This document shows, piece by piece, positions 1-6,354 of a DNA stretch of 47,065 nt (position 1 is the stretch's first letter; every line of letters begins with the position of its first letter). Below the pieces are notes generated by a model. It was given only the letters and a program-made list of their open reading frames with translations. It had not been told where the DNA came from and did not search any database. This stretch comes from a virus: IMG/VR virus record IMGVR_UViG_3300008459_008730, positions 1 to 47,065 of that record; one strand, 5' to 3'. The translations under genes were made by a program, and so were the position numbers.

Positions 1-4
1 TTTG

Positions 5-75
5 TAGTCAGGGCAGGATTCGAACCTACAACGGAAACTATCGCAACCGCTTTTCCAAGTTTAAGCTACCTGACT
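5..75 (-). tRNA. tRNA-like element 1 (anticodon arm aberrant)
   Basis: The minus strand shows a 7-bp acceptor stem (AGTCAGG with CCTGACT), a T arm with TTCGAAT loop, discriminator A, and a D arm of GCTT/AAGC around a loop holding GG. Only about 19 nt lie between the D arm and the T stem, against roughly 22-23 in a normal class I tRNA. They do not form a 5-bp stem with a 7-nt loop, so no anticodon can be read. CCA is not encoded. The acceptor stem is shared with the elements at 517-672 and 6202-6295. It may be a degenerate tRNA or a tRNA-like processing signal. Confidence 0.5.
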
Positions 76-82
76 ATTTAGG

Positions 83-177
83 AAAGCAGAAGATGGGTGA
101 GTGGACATCTGCTTTTATGATTGGCGTTTCTAACCGAGTTTCCAATCAACCTTTTAGACTTCACTGTGTTCAGAAGT
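83..177 (-). other. Three consecutive RNA hairpins before tRNA-like element 1
   Basis: The non-coding stretch 76-202 holds three inverted repeats: AAAGCAGA/TCTGCTTT (83-90 with 108-115), GATTGG/CCAATC (119-124 with 142-147) and ACTTC/GAAGT (158-162 with 173-177). None is followed by a T-run on the minus strand, so they do not look like simple terminators. They may form a structured leader or a small stable RNA, like the stable RNAs beside the tRNAs in T4. That role is inference. Confidence 0.4.
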
Positions 178-202
178 TTAGTTACTGTTCTATGACTAGT
201 TT

Positions 203-478
203 TTATTTTTTATTAATTAACCTGTTTTCTAACTTGTCTAATCTAGAATCTAATTGACCGAATATTTCTTTTTCAAATAAATCTACCCTCCGGTGAATTT
301 GTGTATTCTCTTCGGCTATACTTTGATAAATTTGATTGATGGCTGTATTAAGGTATCTTTGAATTTCATCTAATTCATTTTTTACTTTGATTACCTTAAC
401 GAAAGCATAAGTTGCAACTACAGTTAAAGCTATAACCACAATAAATGCTATCCCTAAAATAAATGATAGTGTTTCCAT
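203..478 (-). CDS. Small membrane-anchored coiled-coil protein
   Basis: A 91-aa protein with one hydrophobic N-terminal segment (about residues 5-30) and a charged heptad-like C-terminal half (about 35-88), so probably a single-pass inner-membrane protein with a coiled coil. It has one of the few clear ribosome binding sites in the window (AGGAGA about 8 nt before the ATG), which fixes the start. It lies among tRNA-like elements. No family recognised. A role in lysis or membrane remodelling is possible, but nothing specific shows it. Confidence 0.75.
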   Translation of the reverse strand: METLSFILGIAFIVVIALTVVATYAFVKVIKVKNELDEIQRYLNTAINQIYQSIAEENTQIHRRVDLFEKEIFGQLDSRLDKLENRLINKK

Positions 479-516
479 AATTTATTTCTCCTTTATGTCA
501 AAGAACAGTAACTAGG

Positions 517-672
517 CTGTCAGGGAAGGATTCGAACCTCCATGCTGTGATTCGGTAGTAGACAAAATAGCCGGCTTTGTGGTCAACCCATATCCAGTTA
601 CCTATCTCAAATTCAGCGCCCACGAGACGAGTGGGTGTGTATGCCGTGGATATATCCTTTCACCACCTGACA
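517..672 (-). ncRNA. tRNA-like element 2 with about 80-nt insertion
   Basis: The ends are tRNA-like: acceptor TGTCAGG pairs with CCTGACA, there is a T arm with TTCGAAT loop, and a short D stem (GTG/CAC) with GG in its loop. At 156 nt it is far longer than a tRNA. The middle holds a hairpin CCCAC-TCGTCTC-GTGGG; its 7-nt loop lacks the usual T33. The remaining interior reads as an open frame with protein-like composition (see findings). An inserted sequence, a decayed tRNA or a new structured RNA are all possible. Confidence 0.45.
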
Positions 673-677
673 ATTAA

Positions 678-905
678 TTAAAATATGTCGTTATTCCTTC
701 TCTTAGCTTCTTCGGCTTCTTTGTAGATACGAATCCAAATAAGAGTAATGTCGACAATAGCGAGTACGGGTGCAAAGACTATAATAGCAAGAGTTTCTAA
801 TCCCGGTGTAGTACCAGTGACGCCGTCCATAGAAGTACGTTTATAACTCTTAAAGACTCTCCAAAGACAGTACGTAACACTTACAAGATAGATATAAAAA
901 AACAT
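678..905 (-). CDS. Small two-helix membrane protein
   Basis: A 75-aa protein with two hydrophobic stretches (about residues 1-18 and 38-60), a basic connecting loop (KSYKRTS) and a charged C-terminus (KEAEEAKRRNNDIF). It starts 14 nt after the 3' end of tRNA-Leu and has no visible ribosome binding site, so it is probably translated from a message trimmed by tRNA processing. No family recognised. A holin-like role is conceivable from size and topology only. Confidence 0.6.
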   Translation of the reverse strand: MFFYIYLVSVTYCLWRVFKSYKRTSMDGVTGTTPGLETLAIIVFAPVLAIVDITLIWIRIYKEAEEAKRRNNDIF

Positions 906-919
906 AATTTAAACTTTAG

Positions 920-1005
920 TACCGGGAGCGGGACTCGAACCCGCACGGGCTTTTTCTGCCCAAAGGATTTTAAGTCCTCCTCGGCTACCTTTACGACACC
1001 CCGGC
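920..1005 (-). tRNA. tRNA-Leu (UAA anticodon)
   Basis: A complete class II cloverleaf. The 7-bp acceptor GCCGGGG/TCCCGGT includes two G-U pairs, with discriminator A. The D arm is TCG/CGA. The anticodon stem GAGGA/TCCTT encloses loop CTTAAAA (anticodon TAA). The long variable arm is GGGC/GCCC, and the T arm GCGGG/CCCGC has loop TTCGAGT. CCA is not encoded. It reads TTA codons, common in this AT-rich genome, and lies 15 nt downstream of the tmRNA, probably in the same transcript. Confidence 0.95.
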
Positions 1006-1020
1006 ATTGATTATAAAATG

Positions 1021-1463
1021 TGGACCTAGCAGGACTCGAACCTGCGTCTCCGAAAGCGATAATAATACTAACGTCTCACATGCTTAGTACTGTATTTCTA
1101 CTGCACCGTAGGGCTGACCTTTATGGTCGTTTCCACCACCTAGTTTACCAACTAGGAAATTACCTATCTTTTTACGACTTTAGCTTCAGTCGGAGAGATG
1201 ATTCAAGATGTCTCGAAGTCTCCCATTCCACGGTCCTTATTTAGCGAGTCGATCGTGAACGCTCAGAGTAGTTCTGTTCCTAGGTTACTCACCCGAGGCT
1301 AATTAGGCTGCTAGAGCGTAATCAGCGCCTACGAAAGACATTACGTCATCGAAGGTCATTGTTGACATTTCGTCAGTTATTGTTTGCAGTTTTTTAAGGC
1401 GACTCTACCAAACGCCTGCATGTAGTATTACCTCAACATCCGGATCAATTCCAAGATAGGCCC
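1021..1463 (-). ncRNA. ssrA: Transfer-messenger RNA (tmRNA)
   Basis: tmRNA rescues stalled ribosomes and tags the unfinished protein for degradation. The 5' end GGGCCTA pairs with the 3' TAGGTCC (7 bp), followed by discriminator A and a TTCGAGT T arm. Upstream of the tag lies CTTAAAAAACTGCAAACAATAACT, matching in layout the conserved E. coli region before its resume codon. The reading frame ends TAC GCT CTA GCA GCC TAA, encoding YALAA. At 443 nt it is longer than typical tmRNAs (350-400 nt); the extra length is in the tag and the pseudoknot region. CCA is not encoded. No smpB gene is seen, so host SmpB would be needed. Confidence 0.93.
1303..1374 (-). other. tmRNA tag reading frame (23 codons)
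   Basis: Taking GAC as resume codon, directly after AATAACT (equivalent to AATAGTC before GCA in E. coli), the tag has 23 residues. It begins DEMSTMTF and ends GADYALAA before TAA. Common bacterial tags have about 8-20 residues. The C-terminal ALAA is the established signal for ClpXP/ClpAP-type proteolysis. The exact resume codon is inferred; the frame and stop are not in doubt. Confidence 0.85.
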
Positions 1464-1483
1464 ATATGTACAAAGAACTTATA

Positions 1484-1490
1484 ATAAATA
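1484..1490 (-). promoter_or_regulatory. TATTTAT motif upstream of tmRNA
   Basis: TATTTAT on the transcribed sense strand (context ACTATTTATTATAAG), 20 nt before the tmRNA 5' end. It is one of 13 copies found before late or accessory genes; proposed as a phage late-promoter element by recurrence only. Confidence 0.4.
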
Positions 1491-1547
1491 GTAAAAGGAG
1501 TTTCAACGGTATCCTTTCCGAGCGTTACCCTCGACATCTCGGGATTG

Positions 1548-1712
1548 TTATTTAGCTACTGCACTATCAGCAGCAATTTGAGCTACAGTCGAATCAACTG
1601 CACCAACAGCACTGTCAACTTGAACAGCAACTGAGTCGGTGGTTACTTCTGTAGAAGTACCTCCACAAGCAGCCAAAGCTACGATTGCGAAAATTGCGAT
1701 TACTTTTTTCAT
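1548..1712 (-). CDS. Small secreted lipoprotein
   Basis: A 54-aa protein with a type II signal peptide: MKK, a hydrophobic run to residue 14, and lipobox LAAC with Cys16. The mature part is rich in Asp, Ser, Val and Thr with repeated (V)DS units (VDSAV, VDSTV, ADSAV). Such small lipoproteins are frequent in Bacteroidetes. A phage copy could coat the host envelope, for example in superinfection exclusion, but no function is shown. A TATTTAT motif lies 17 nt before the start. A 5-bp hairpin (CCGAG/CTCGG at 1518-1542) follows the gene, without a T-run. Confidence 0.8.
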   Translation of the reverse strand: MKKVIAIFAIVALAACGGTSTEVTTDSVAVQVDSAVGAVDSTVAQIAADSAVAK

Positions 1713-1729
1713 TTTTCTTTTTTTAGTTA

Positions 1730-1736
1730 ATAAATA
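1730..1736 (-). promoter_or_regulatory. TATTTAT motif before lipoprotein gene
   Basis: Context TTTATTTATTAAC, 17 nt before the lipoprotein ATG and just past the thioredoxin stop codon. Confidence 0.35.
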
Positions 1737-1738
1737 AA

Positions 1739-1990
1739 TTATCTGAATTGTGATAATACTTGAGTCAGTTGCGGTTTAGACATTACACCGGAGTTTCTAT
1801 AAACTATACTACCGTTACTCTCTACTAGGATAGTAGGAACGCTAGTAATACCGTACTTTTGTGCGAGATCTTTTTGAGTATCTACATCGACAATATTTAC
1901 ATTAATTCCAAGCTCTGACTGAACCTGTTGTAAGGTAGGTCTAAACATTTTGCAAGGGGAGCACCGTGATGCTGTAAAATAAAATACCAT
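1739..1990 (-). CDS. Thioredoxin-like disulfide reductase
   Basis: An 83-aa thioredoxin-fold protein. The redox motif is C10-S-P-C13 just after the first strand, and the cis-proline loop is SVPT. It is shorter than classical thioredoxins (about 105 aa) because the N-terminal strand and helix are missing, as in glutaredoxin-like phage thioredoxins. The likely role is to re-reduce the class II ribonucleotide reductase encoded at 17831-19690, whose C-terminus has the usual cysteine pair. That pairing is inferred from family knowledge. Confidence 0.88.
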   Translation of the reverse strand: MVFYFTASRCSPCKMFRPTLQQVQSELGINVNIVDVDTQKDLAQKYGITSVPTILVESNGSIVYRNSGVMSKPQLTQVLSQFR

Positions 1991-2017
1991 TTATCTTCTT
2001 TTTATAAAAATATGAAC

Positions 2018-2359
2018 TTATTCTGGATCTTCCAACTTCAACGAATACTTTTCTTGAACTCCCGGTATGGCACTCATTGTAAATTCTACTCTGTAAGTTG
2101 AGTTTAGAGTTGTTACAAGATAATATCCTTGATGTTCTTCAATTTTCTTTACTTCGGAGGTATGAAAATATCTATCCGGACCATCTAAAATAAAGAAGCA
2201 TTGATACTTGTTAGACAACTCTAAATGTAAAATACCCTCTTTCACAGCTCCCTCGTAGATTTGATTTGGATGTTCTCCGAAAAACCTATTGTCTCTAAGT
2301 TTTGTGAGCTTTAGTGGAATTTTTGCGTACTTATCAAAGTCTATTAATTTCTTTTCCAT
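2018..2359 (-). CDS. Hypothetical protein, 113 aa
   Basis: No recognised family. A soluble, mixed-charge protein without signal peptide or membrane segment; its alternating pattern from residue 45 on suggests a beta-rich fold. It starts 1 nt after the metallophosphoesterase stop codon and ends 27 nt before the thioredoxin start, so it is very likely in one operon with both. Confidence 0.65.
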   Translation of the reverse strand: MEKKLIDFDKYAKIPLKLTKLRDNRFFGEHPNQIYEGAVKEGILHLELSNKYQCFFILDGPDRYFHTSEVKKIEEHQGYYLVTTLNSTYRVEFTMSAIPGVQEKYSLKLEDPE

Positions 2360-2360
2360 A

Positions 2361-3098
2361 TTATAAAATGTTTATTTCTCTATTACTCCAATCAGCTTCT
2401 ACTTCCCAGGGTTTATTAGACGGATAGTAAAACTCATCACAAGTACTAGCATTGAAGTAATGTGTATCCACATCATAGTCGTACCCGTAACTCTCATGTA
2501 TATGTCCACTTATGTGTATAAGAGGTTTTACCTTCTGTACAGCAGTCCGTAACTGATCACATCCCACATACTCTTGTGTCCCTGGAATATAATCTAACTT
2601 ATAAGAAACTGGTCCGTGTGTAACTACTACATCTGTTTCTTGCGGTATTTGATCCCACACTTCCCAAATCTCAGCTCCTCTATGCTTATTAAAAGCCCAC
2701 CTGTCTCCGTGAAACCAAGGAGTAATTGGAGACCCCCAGATATTAACTCCCCCTATGTTTACCGAACTATTTTCTAAGTAAGCTACGTTTGAAGGTAAGC
2801 CGAGCAACTCTTTTTGAAGCCAAACCGGCTTTACACCTTCCGTATCATCTTCGTAACGGTTAAACTTAGGATCAAAAGAACGGTCATGGTTTCCAGCTAC
2901 GAAGACAATACCGTAAGTATAGTTACTCGCAAACTTAGTACACCACTCCAAAAAGCTTTCTACTTCGTCTTTTCCTCCAACTCCGGAAAAATCTCCTGCA
3001 TGGATAAGCAAATCTCCAGGGGGAAGAAAATAGTTTGTTCCTTTAGAAGTTAAGTGTTTATGCCTGTTATGTGTATCACTAATTAAAACTAATTTCAT
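2361..3098 (-). CDS. Calcineurin-like metallophosphoesterase
   Basis: A 245-aa protein with all motifs of the two-metal phosphoesterase fold: D8-x-H10 (SDTH), GD (HAGDFSG, about residue 36), GNHD (about 69), H in VVTHGP (about 161) and GHIH (about 198). Relatives hydrolyse phosphomonoesters, phosphodiesters or cyclic nucleotides; the substrate cannot be told. An AGGAGA ribosome binding site lies just before the ATG, and a TATTTAT motif 37 nt further up suggests its own promoter. Confidence 0.9.
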   Translation of the reverse strand: MKLVLISDTHNRHKHLTSKGTNYFLPPGDLLIHAGDFSGVGGKDEVESFLEWCTKFASNYTYGIVFVAGNHDRSFDPKFNRYEDDTEGVKPVWLQKELLGLPSNVAYLENSSVNIGGVNIWGSPITPWFHGDRWAFNKHRGAEIWEVWDQIPQETDVVVTHGPVSYKLDYIPGTQEYVGCDQLRTAVQKVKPLIHISGHIHESYGYDYDVDTHYFNASTCDEFYYPSNKPWEVEADWSNREINIL

Positions 3099-3135
3099 CT
3101 CCTAAATATATGGATTCTTTACTGAAATGCCTAAT

Positions 3136-3142
3136 ATAAATA
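3136..3142 (-). promoter_or_regulatory. TATTTAT motif before metallophosphoesterase
   Basis: Context TTCTATTTATATTAGG in the 63-nt gap between GroEL and the metallophosphoesterase, 37 nt before the latter's start. Confidence 0.35.
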
Positions 3143-3161
3143 GAACTTTGAGAGAAACTAA

Positions 3162-4826
3162 TTAGAAATTACCCATATTCATCTCTTCTTCCTTCTTTTT
3201 ATCGTCTTTTTTCTCAAAAATAACTGATTCAGTAGTAAGAATTGTTCCGGCAACAGAAGCTGCATTTTCGATAGCAGTACGTGTTACTTTAGCTGGATCG
3301 AGAAGACCTGATTCTTGGGCTGTAACTACGTTTTGAGTCTTAGCATTATAGGTAAACAGCATATCTTCACCGCCATTACCTACTAAGTCCATCCTAGCAT
3401 CAGCAACTTCTCTGAGAATAGAGTAGTAATCTTCTATTCCGCAGTTACTGAGAATTGTTTTAAATGGCTGAAAGCATGCTTTACGTACTATATCAAAGCC
3501 AAGCATTTCATCTGCAGAGACTTCTTTTGGTTTAATTGAAAGACCGTTAAATGCTTCGATAAGAGCAATGCCTCCTCCGGGTACTACCCCTTCTACGAGT
3601 GCTGCTTTAGTAGCAAATAAAGCATCTTCTACTCTATCTCTTTTCTCTTTAATTTCGATATCAGAGTTACCGCCTACTGAAATAATAGCTACACCGCCTA
3701 CCAGTTTTCCAAGCCTTTCTTGAAGCTTTTCTTTTTCGTAGAAAGAAGTAGCTTTTTCAACCTGATCTTTAATCTCTTCTGCTCTTGCACCAATCGCTTC
3801 TACAGTTCCTTGTCCGTCTACTACTGTAGTGTTTTCTTTAGATACGTTAACTATCCTAGCTTTTCCAAACATTTCTACAAGCTGTATAGGAGTAAGTTTG
3901 TCGAGTTTATGTCCTTTGTTCTTAGAAATAACTTGGCCTCCTGTTAGGATAGCTAGATCTTCTAGAATCAATGTACGCCTTTCTCCAAAATCGGGAGCTT
4001 TTACTGCTACTACACTTACAACTCCTCTCATTTTATTTACGATCAAAGTAGCCAACGCCTCATCTTCAATATCTTCTGCTACAACAAGGATAGATTTACT
4101 ATCAGAATTAGCTTTACTCAAAGCATTGAGAAGTTCTGCAGCTTTTGTAATACGTCCGTCGTAGATCATAATATACGGCTCATTTAGTACAGCCTGCATA
4201 CTTGTATTATTCGTAACAAAGTACGGAGATTTATAACCTCTATCAAATTGCATACCTTCTACGATCTCAAGACTTGTCTCTCCTGTTTTAGATTCTTCGA
4301 TAGTAACAATACCTTCACGGCCTACTTTCTCAATCGCCGTAGAAATTAACTCACCTACCTCGGTGTCATTATTAGCTGAAATAGTAGCTACTTGCTTAAT
4401 TTGATCTTGAGAGGCAATATCCTTAGCAATCTCTTTAAGCCTGCTAACAACCTGTCCTACATACTTATCAATACCTTTTTTTACTTCTACGGGATTAGAA
4501 CCTTGGTTAATCAACTTCAGACCCTCTTCTACCATAGTAGTAGCAAGTAGAGTGGAAGTTGTAGTACCATCGCCTGCTTCGTTAGCAGACTTAATGGATA
4601 CCTGTTTTACAAGCTGTGCACCGAGATCTTCTACTTGATCTTCTAATTCATGAAAAGAACGAGCAACTGTAACACCATCCTTAGTTACTTTAACCTCTCC
4701 TGATTGTTCTTTAATTAAGACTGTTCTACCTCCAGGGCCTAGTGTGGAAGAAACTGATTGATTTAGTTTCTTAATACCTGCTAGTAGTTTGTTCTTTAAT
4801 TCTGTTCCGAAAACTGTTGTTGTCAT
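3162..4826 (-). CDS. groL: Chaperonin GroEL
   Basis: A 554-aa group I chaperonin subunit of normal length. Visible hallmarks are LGPGGRTV near residue 30, the ATP-site loop [11 protein letters not shown] near 87, and GGGIALIEA near 410. The C-terminal tail is acidic and lysine-rich, ending MNMGNF in place of the GGM repeats of many bacterial GroELs. It forms double rings with GroES, encoded 1 nt upstream. A phage copy probably folds abundant virion or replication proteins. The sequence looks Bacteroidetes-like by eye, but no alignment was done. Confidence 0.98.
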   Translation of the reverse strand: MTTTVFGTELKNKLLAGIKKLNQSVSSTLGPGGRTVLIKEQSGEVKVTKDGVTVARSFHELEDQVEDLGAQLVKQVSIKSANEAGDGTTTSTLLATTMVEEGLKLINQGSNPVEVKKGIDKYVGQVVSRLKEIAKDIASQDQIKQVATISANNDTEVGELISTAIEKVGREGIVTIEESKTGETSLEIVEGMQFDRGYKSPYFVTNNTSMQAVLNEPYIMIYDGRITKAAELLNALSKANSDSKSILVVAEDIEDEALATLIVNKMRGVVSVVAVKAPDFGERRTLILEDLAILTGGQVISKNKGHKLDKLTPIQLVEMFGKARIVNVSKENTTVVDGQGTVEAIGARAEEIKDQVEKATSFYEKEKLQERLGKLVGGVAIISVGGNSDIEIKEKRDRVEDALFATKAALVEGVVPGGGIALIEAFNGLSIKPKEVSADEMLGFDIVRKACFQPFKTILSNCGIEDYYSILREVADARMDLVGNGGEDMLFTYNAKTQNVVTAQESGLLDPAKVTRTAIENAASVAGTILTTESVIFEKKDDKKKEEEMNMGNF

Positions 4827-4827
4827 A

Positions 4828-5118
4828 TTAAGCTATTTTTGAGTAAATGTCTTGTTCTTTGCAAATAAAATATTCGTCACCTTCTACTGTAATTCTTACA
4901 GAACCTAACTTTGGAATAAGGACTTTATCTCCAACGGAGAGTTGAGAAGGTACAAACTTATCTGAGTTGTAGTTATAAGTTTCTGAAATAGAAACTACTT
5001 CTCCCATCTCTGGTCTTTCTTTTCCGAGATCTGGAATAACAATGTTACCGTACATCTGTTCTTCCTCTTCGATCGGTTTAATAACGATGTAACCGTTTAG
5101 TGGACTTAAATTACTCAT
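4828..5118 (-). CDS. groS: Co-chaperonin GroES
   Basis: A 96-aa GroES. It has the N-terminal strand LNGYIVIKPIE, the mobile-loop region after EEEQMYGNIVIPD, and the C-terminal pattern VGDKVLIPKLG...YFICKEQDI. The mobile loop reads MYGNIVIPDLG, with the hydrophobic triplet IVI that binds GroEL. It is placed immediately before groEL, the common bacterial order, and both are probably translated from one message. Confidence 0.96.
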   Translation of the reverse strand: MSNLSPLNGYIVIKPIEEEEQMYGNIVIPDLGKERPEMGEVVSISETYNYNSDKFVPSQLSVGDKVLIPKLGSVRITVEGDEYFICKEQDIYSKIA

Positions 5119-5123
5119 GTTTT

Positions 5124-5312
5124 TTATTTAAATTCTTCAATAATTTCTAAATCGGGGATAGTTTCAAGAAAGTATAGTACCCCGTCTTTCTTCAATACGG
5201 TATCGGCTCTAAGATATTCTTTCCAAGCATCTATGTTTGGATTCAAGTCTTCTCTTAGAAGTCTTTTAACTACAAAAATCTTATCTTGAAATTTAAGGAA
5301 TTCTGATTTCAT
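5124..5312 (-). CDS. Hypothetical protein, 62 aa
   Basis: A small soluble protein of unknown family, with motif-like segments IFVVKRLLRED and GVLYFLETIPDLEIIEEF. It lies between hsp20 and groES, 5 nt before the latter, and so belongs to the chaperone operon by position. One arm of the inverted repeat around hsp20 sits 7-22 nt upstream of its ATG. Confidence 0.6.
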   Translation of the reverse strand: MKSEFLKFQDKIFVVKRLLREDLNPNIDAWKEYLRADTVLKKDGVLYFLETIPDLEIIEEFK

Positions 5313-5318
5313 AACCTA

Positions 5319-5334
5319 GTACTTAGCAGGCCTT
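5319..5334. repeat. 16-bp inverted repeat, downstream arm
   Basis: GTACTTAGCAGGCCTT, the exact reverse complement of 5829-5844. The two arms bracket the hsp20 gene. Confidence 0.8.
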
Positions 5335-5337
5335 TTT

Positions 5338-5775
5338 TTATTTTTTCTGGGAAAGTGTTTTTAAAGGTTTAATTTCAACCTTACGTATAGCCTTTCCTTC
5401 AGCAACTGGAATGCCTAGTACAAGCAATCCTTTATCGAGAGAAGCTTCTAGTTTGGAGAGATCAAACTTAGAAGAAATCTTCCAGCTTAAATCAAATCCA
5501 GATCTTTTAATTCCTCTGTATATTATTGCTTCCTGGTCTATTGGTTTTGTTCTTTCGTATCTAATACGAAGCTGCTCTCCTTCAACGAGAATTTCAATAT
5601 CTTCTTCGTTAAGACCTACTGCAGCAATCTCAAAACGAATACCGTCTTGTGTTTCAAAGATGTCTACGGGGTGTGTAATTTTCTGTGTGATGTCGTAAAA
5701 TTGCGGAGAAGCATTGAATAAATCTTTCCACAAAAGATCAAATTGATCCAATTCGAATGGTCTAATGAACGTCAT
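5338..5775 (-). CDS. Small heat shock protein (Hsp20 family)
   Basis: A 145-aa alpha-crystallin-domain protein, the normal size for bacterial Hsp20. The core runs from about residue 38 (VDIFETQDGIRFEIAAVGL) to about 125, including the A-x-L-x-x-G-L-L-x-L-G-I-P signature (ASLDKGLLVLGIP). The C-terminal I-x-I-like anchor is VEIKPL. It acts as an ATP-independent holdase passing clients to GroEL. Upstream is a 110-nt leader with a TATTTAT motif, one inverted-repeat arm and a small GTTC/GAAC hairpin; a heat-responsive leader is possible but unsupported. Confidence 0.93.
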   Translation of the reverse strand: MTFIRPFELDQFDLLWKDLFNASPQFYDITQKITHPVDIFETQDGIRFEIAAVGLNEEDIEILVEGEQLRIRYERTKPIDQEAIIYRGIKRSGFDLSWKISSKFDLSKLEASLDKGLLVLGIPVAEGKAIRKVEIKPLKTLSQKK

Positions 5776-5828
5776 AGTTTCAAGTTTGTGTTCCCTTCCG
5801 GTGAACGGTTAATTAATGTTTATAACTG

Positions 5829-5844
5829 AAGGCCTGCTAAGTAC
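5829..5844. repeat. 16-bp inverted repeat, upstream arm
   Basis: AAGGCCTGCTAAGTAC, pairing perfectly with 5319-5334 across 494 nt. It lies in the hsp20 leader, 15 nt downstream of a TATTTAT motif. Confidence 0.8.
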
Positions 5845-5858
5845 CTTGTTTATTTTTG

Positions 5859-5865
5859 ATAAATA
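5859..5865 (-). promoter_or_regulatory. TATTTAT motif before hsp20
   Basis: Context TATATATTTATCAAAA, 83 nt before the hsp20 start. The leader between them would carry the inverted-repeat arm. Confidence 0.35.
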
Positions 5866-5885
5866 TATAGAACTCTGCAAAACAT

Positions 5886-6188
5886 TTATTTTTTCTCGGG
5901 TTTAATTTTTTCTAAGTATTCCCATAAAGACTCAAAACTCTGACAAATTAAGTTTTTATTTTCGTCCCAAGCTTCAAATCCTCTACTACCGTATTCATTT
6001 TCATAACAAAACCAACTCCACCAATCATATCCCTCCTCTCCATACACTTCTTTAATCAACTCGGTAATTACAGCGTTGTACGGATCTACAAAATCTATTA
6101 AATCAATTCGCTTTGTGTATAACTCACTTAACAATTCATCTTGCTGTTTAAGCTGCATTGTTATTTTTAAAAATCTTTCGTATGTCAT
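5886..6188 (-). CDS. Hypothetical phage protein, 100 aa
   Basis: No named family. An acidic protein with an N-terminal helical half and an aromatic-rich centre (GYDWWSWFCYENEYGSRG, about residues 58-75) followed by short predicted helices. The motif resembles other uncharacterised phage proteins I have seen, without known function. It starts 13 nt after the 3' end of tRNA-like element 3, so its message may be created by tRNA 3'-end cleavage. Confidence 0.65.
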   Translation of the reverse strand: MTYERFLKITMQLKQQDELLSELYTKRIDLIDFVDPYNAVITELIKEVYGEEGYDWWSWFCYENEYGSRGFEAWDENKNLICQSFESLWEYLEKIKPEKK

Positions 6189-6201
6189 AACTTAATTTTA
6201 G

Positions 6202-6295
6202 TAGTCAGGACAGGATTCGAACCTGTGTAAAGTTTACAAGCTTTAACTACCACATTCATTAGTGGTATGCGTTATACCTATTCCATCACCTGACT
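6202..6295 (-). tRNA. tRNA-like element 3 (class II shape, odd anticodon loop)
   Basis: 94 nt, with acceptor AGTCAGG/CCTGACT, discriminator A, a T arm ACAGG/CCTGT with TTCGAAT loop, and a long variable arm (TAAAG/CTTTA) typical of Leu/Ser/Tyr tRNAs. The D arm (ATG/CAT) has GG in its loop. The anticodon stem TACCAC/GTGGTA is strong but encloses 8 nt (TAATGAAT) with no T at the expected position 33, so I do not assign an anticodon. A good promoter lies 28 nt upstream, so it is probably transcribed. CCA is not encoded. Confidence 0.6.
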
Positions 6296-6322
6296 ATTTG
6301 CTCTCTATACTCTTTAACAACC

Positions 6323-6353
6323 TAAAGATAGAAGTTTTCTGTTAAAAAAACAA
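6323..6353 (-). promoter_or_regulatory. Bacteroidetes-type promoter before tRNA-like element 3
   Basis: On the minus strand, TTG (6353-6351), 20 nt, then TATCTTTA (6330-6323), followed by GG. This agrees with the Bacteroidetes sigma-A consensus TTG-N19-TAnnTTTG except for the last base. It sits right after the DNA polymerase stop codon and would drive the tRNA-like element and the 100-aa gene. Confidence 0.6.
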
Positions 6354-6354
6354 C

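Noticed and set aside
1020-1244. Plus-strand frame of 74 codons
   Set aside because: It lies antisense across the tmRNA 3' region; composition follows RNA structure and there is no ribosome binding site.
3720-4164. Plus-strand frames antisense to groEL
   Set aside because: Shadows of the groEL codon pattern; no recognisable protein and no promoter.
5411-5698. Plus-strand frame antisense to hsp20
   Set aside because: Serine-rich shadow frame without start signals.
5776-5828. RNA thermometer in the hsp20 leader
   Set aside because: Only a short 4-bp GTTC/GAAC hairpin with a bulge is visible and it does not cover a convincing ribosome binding site.
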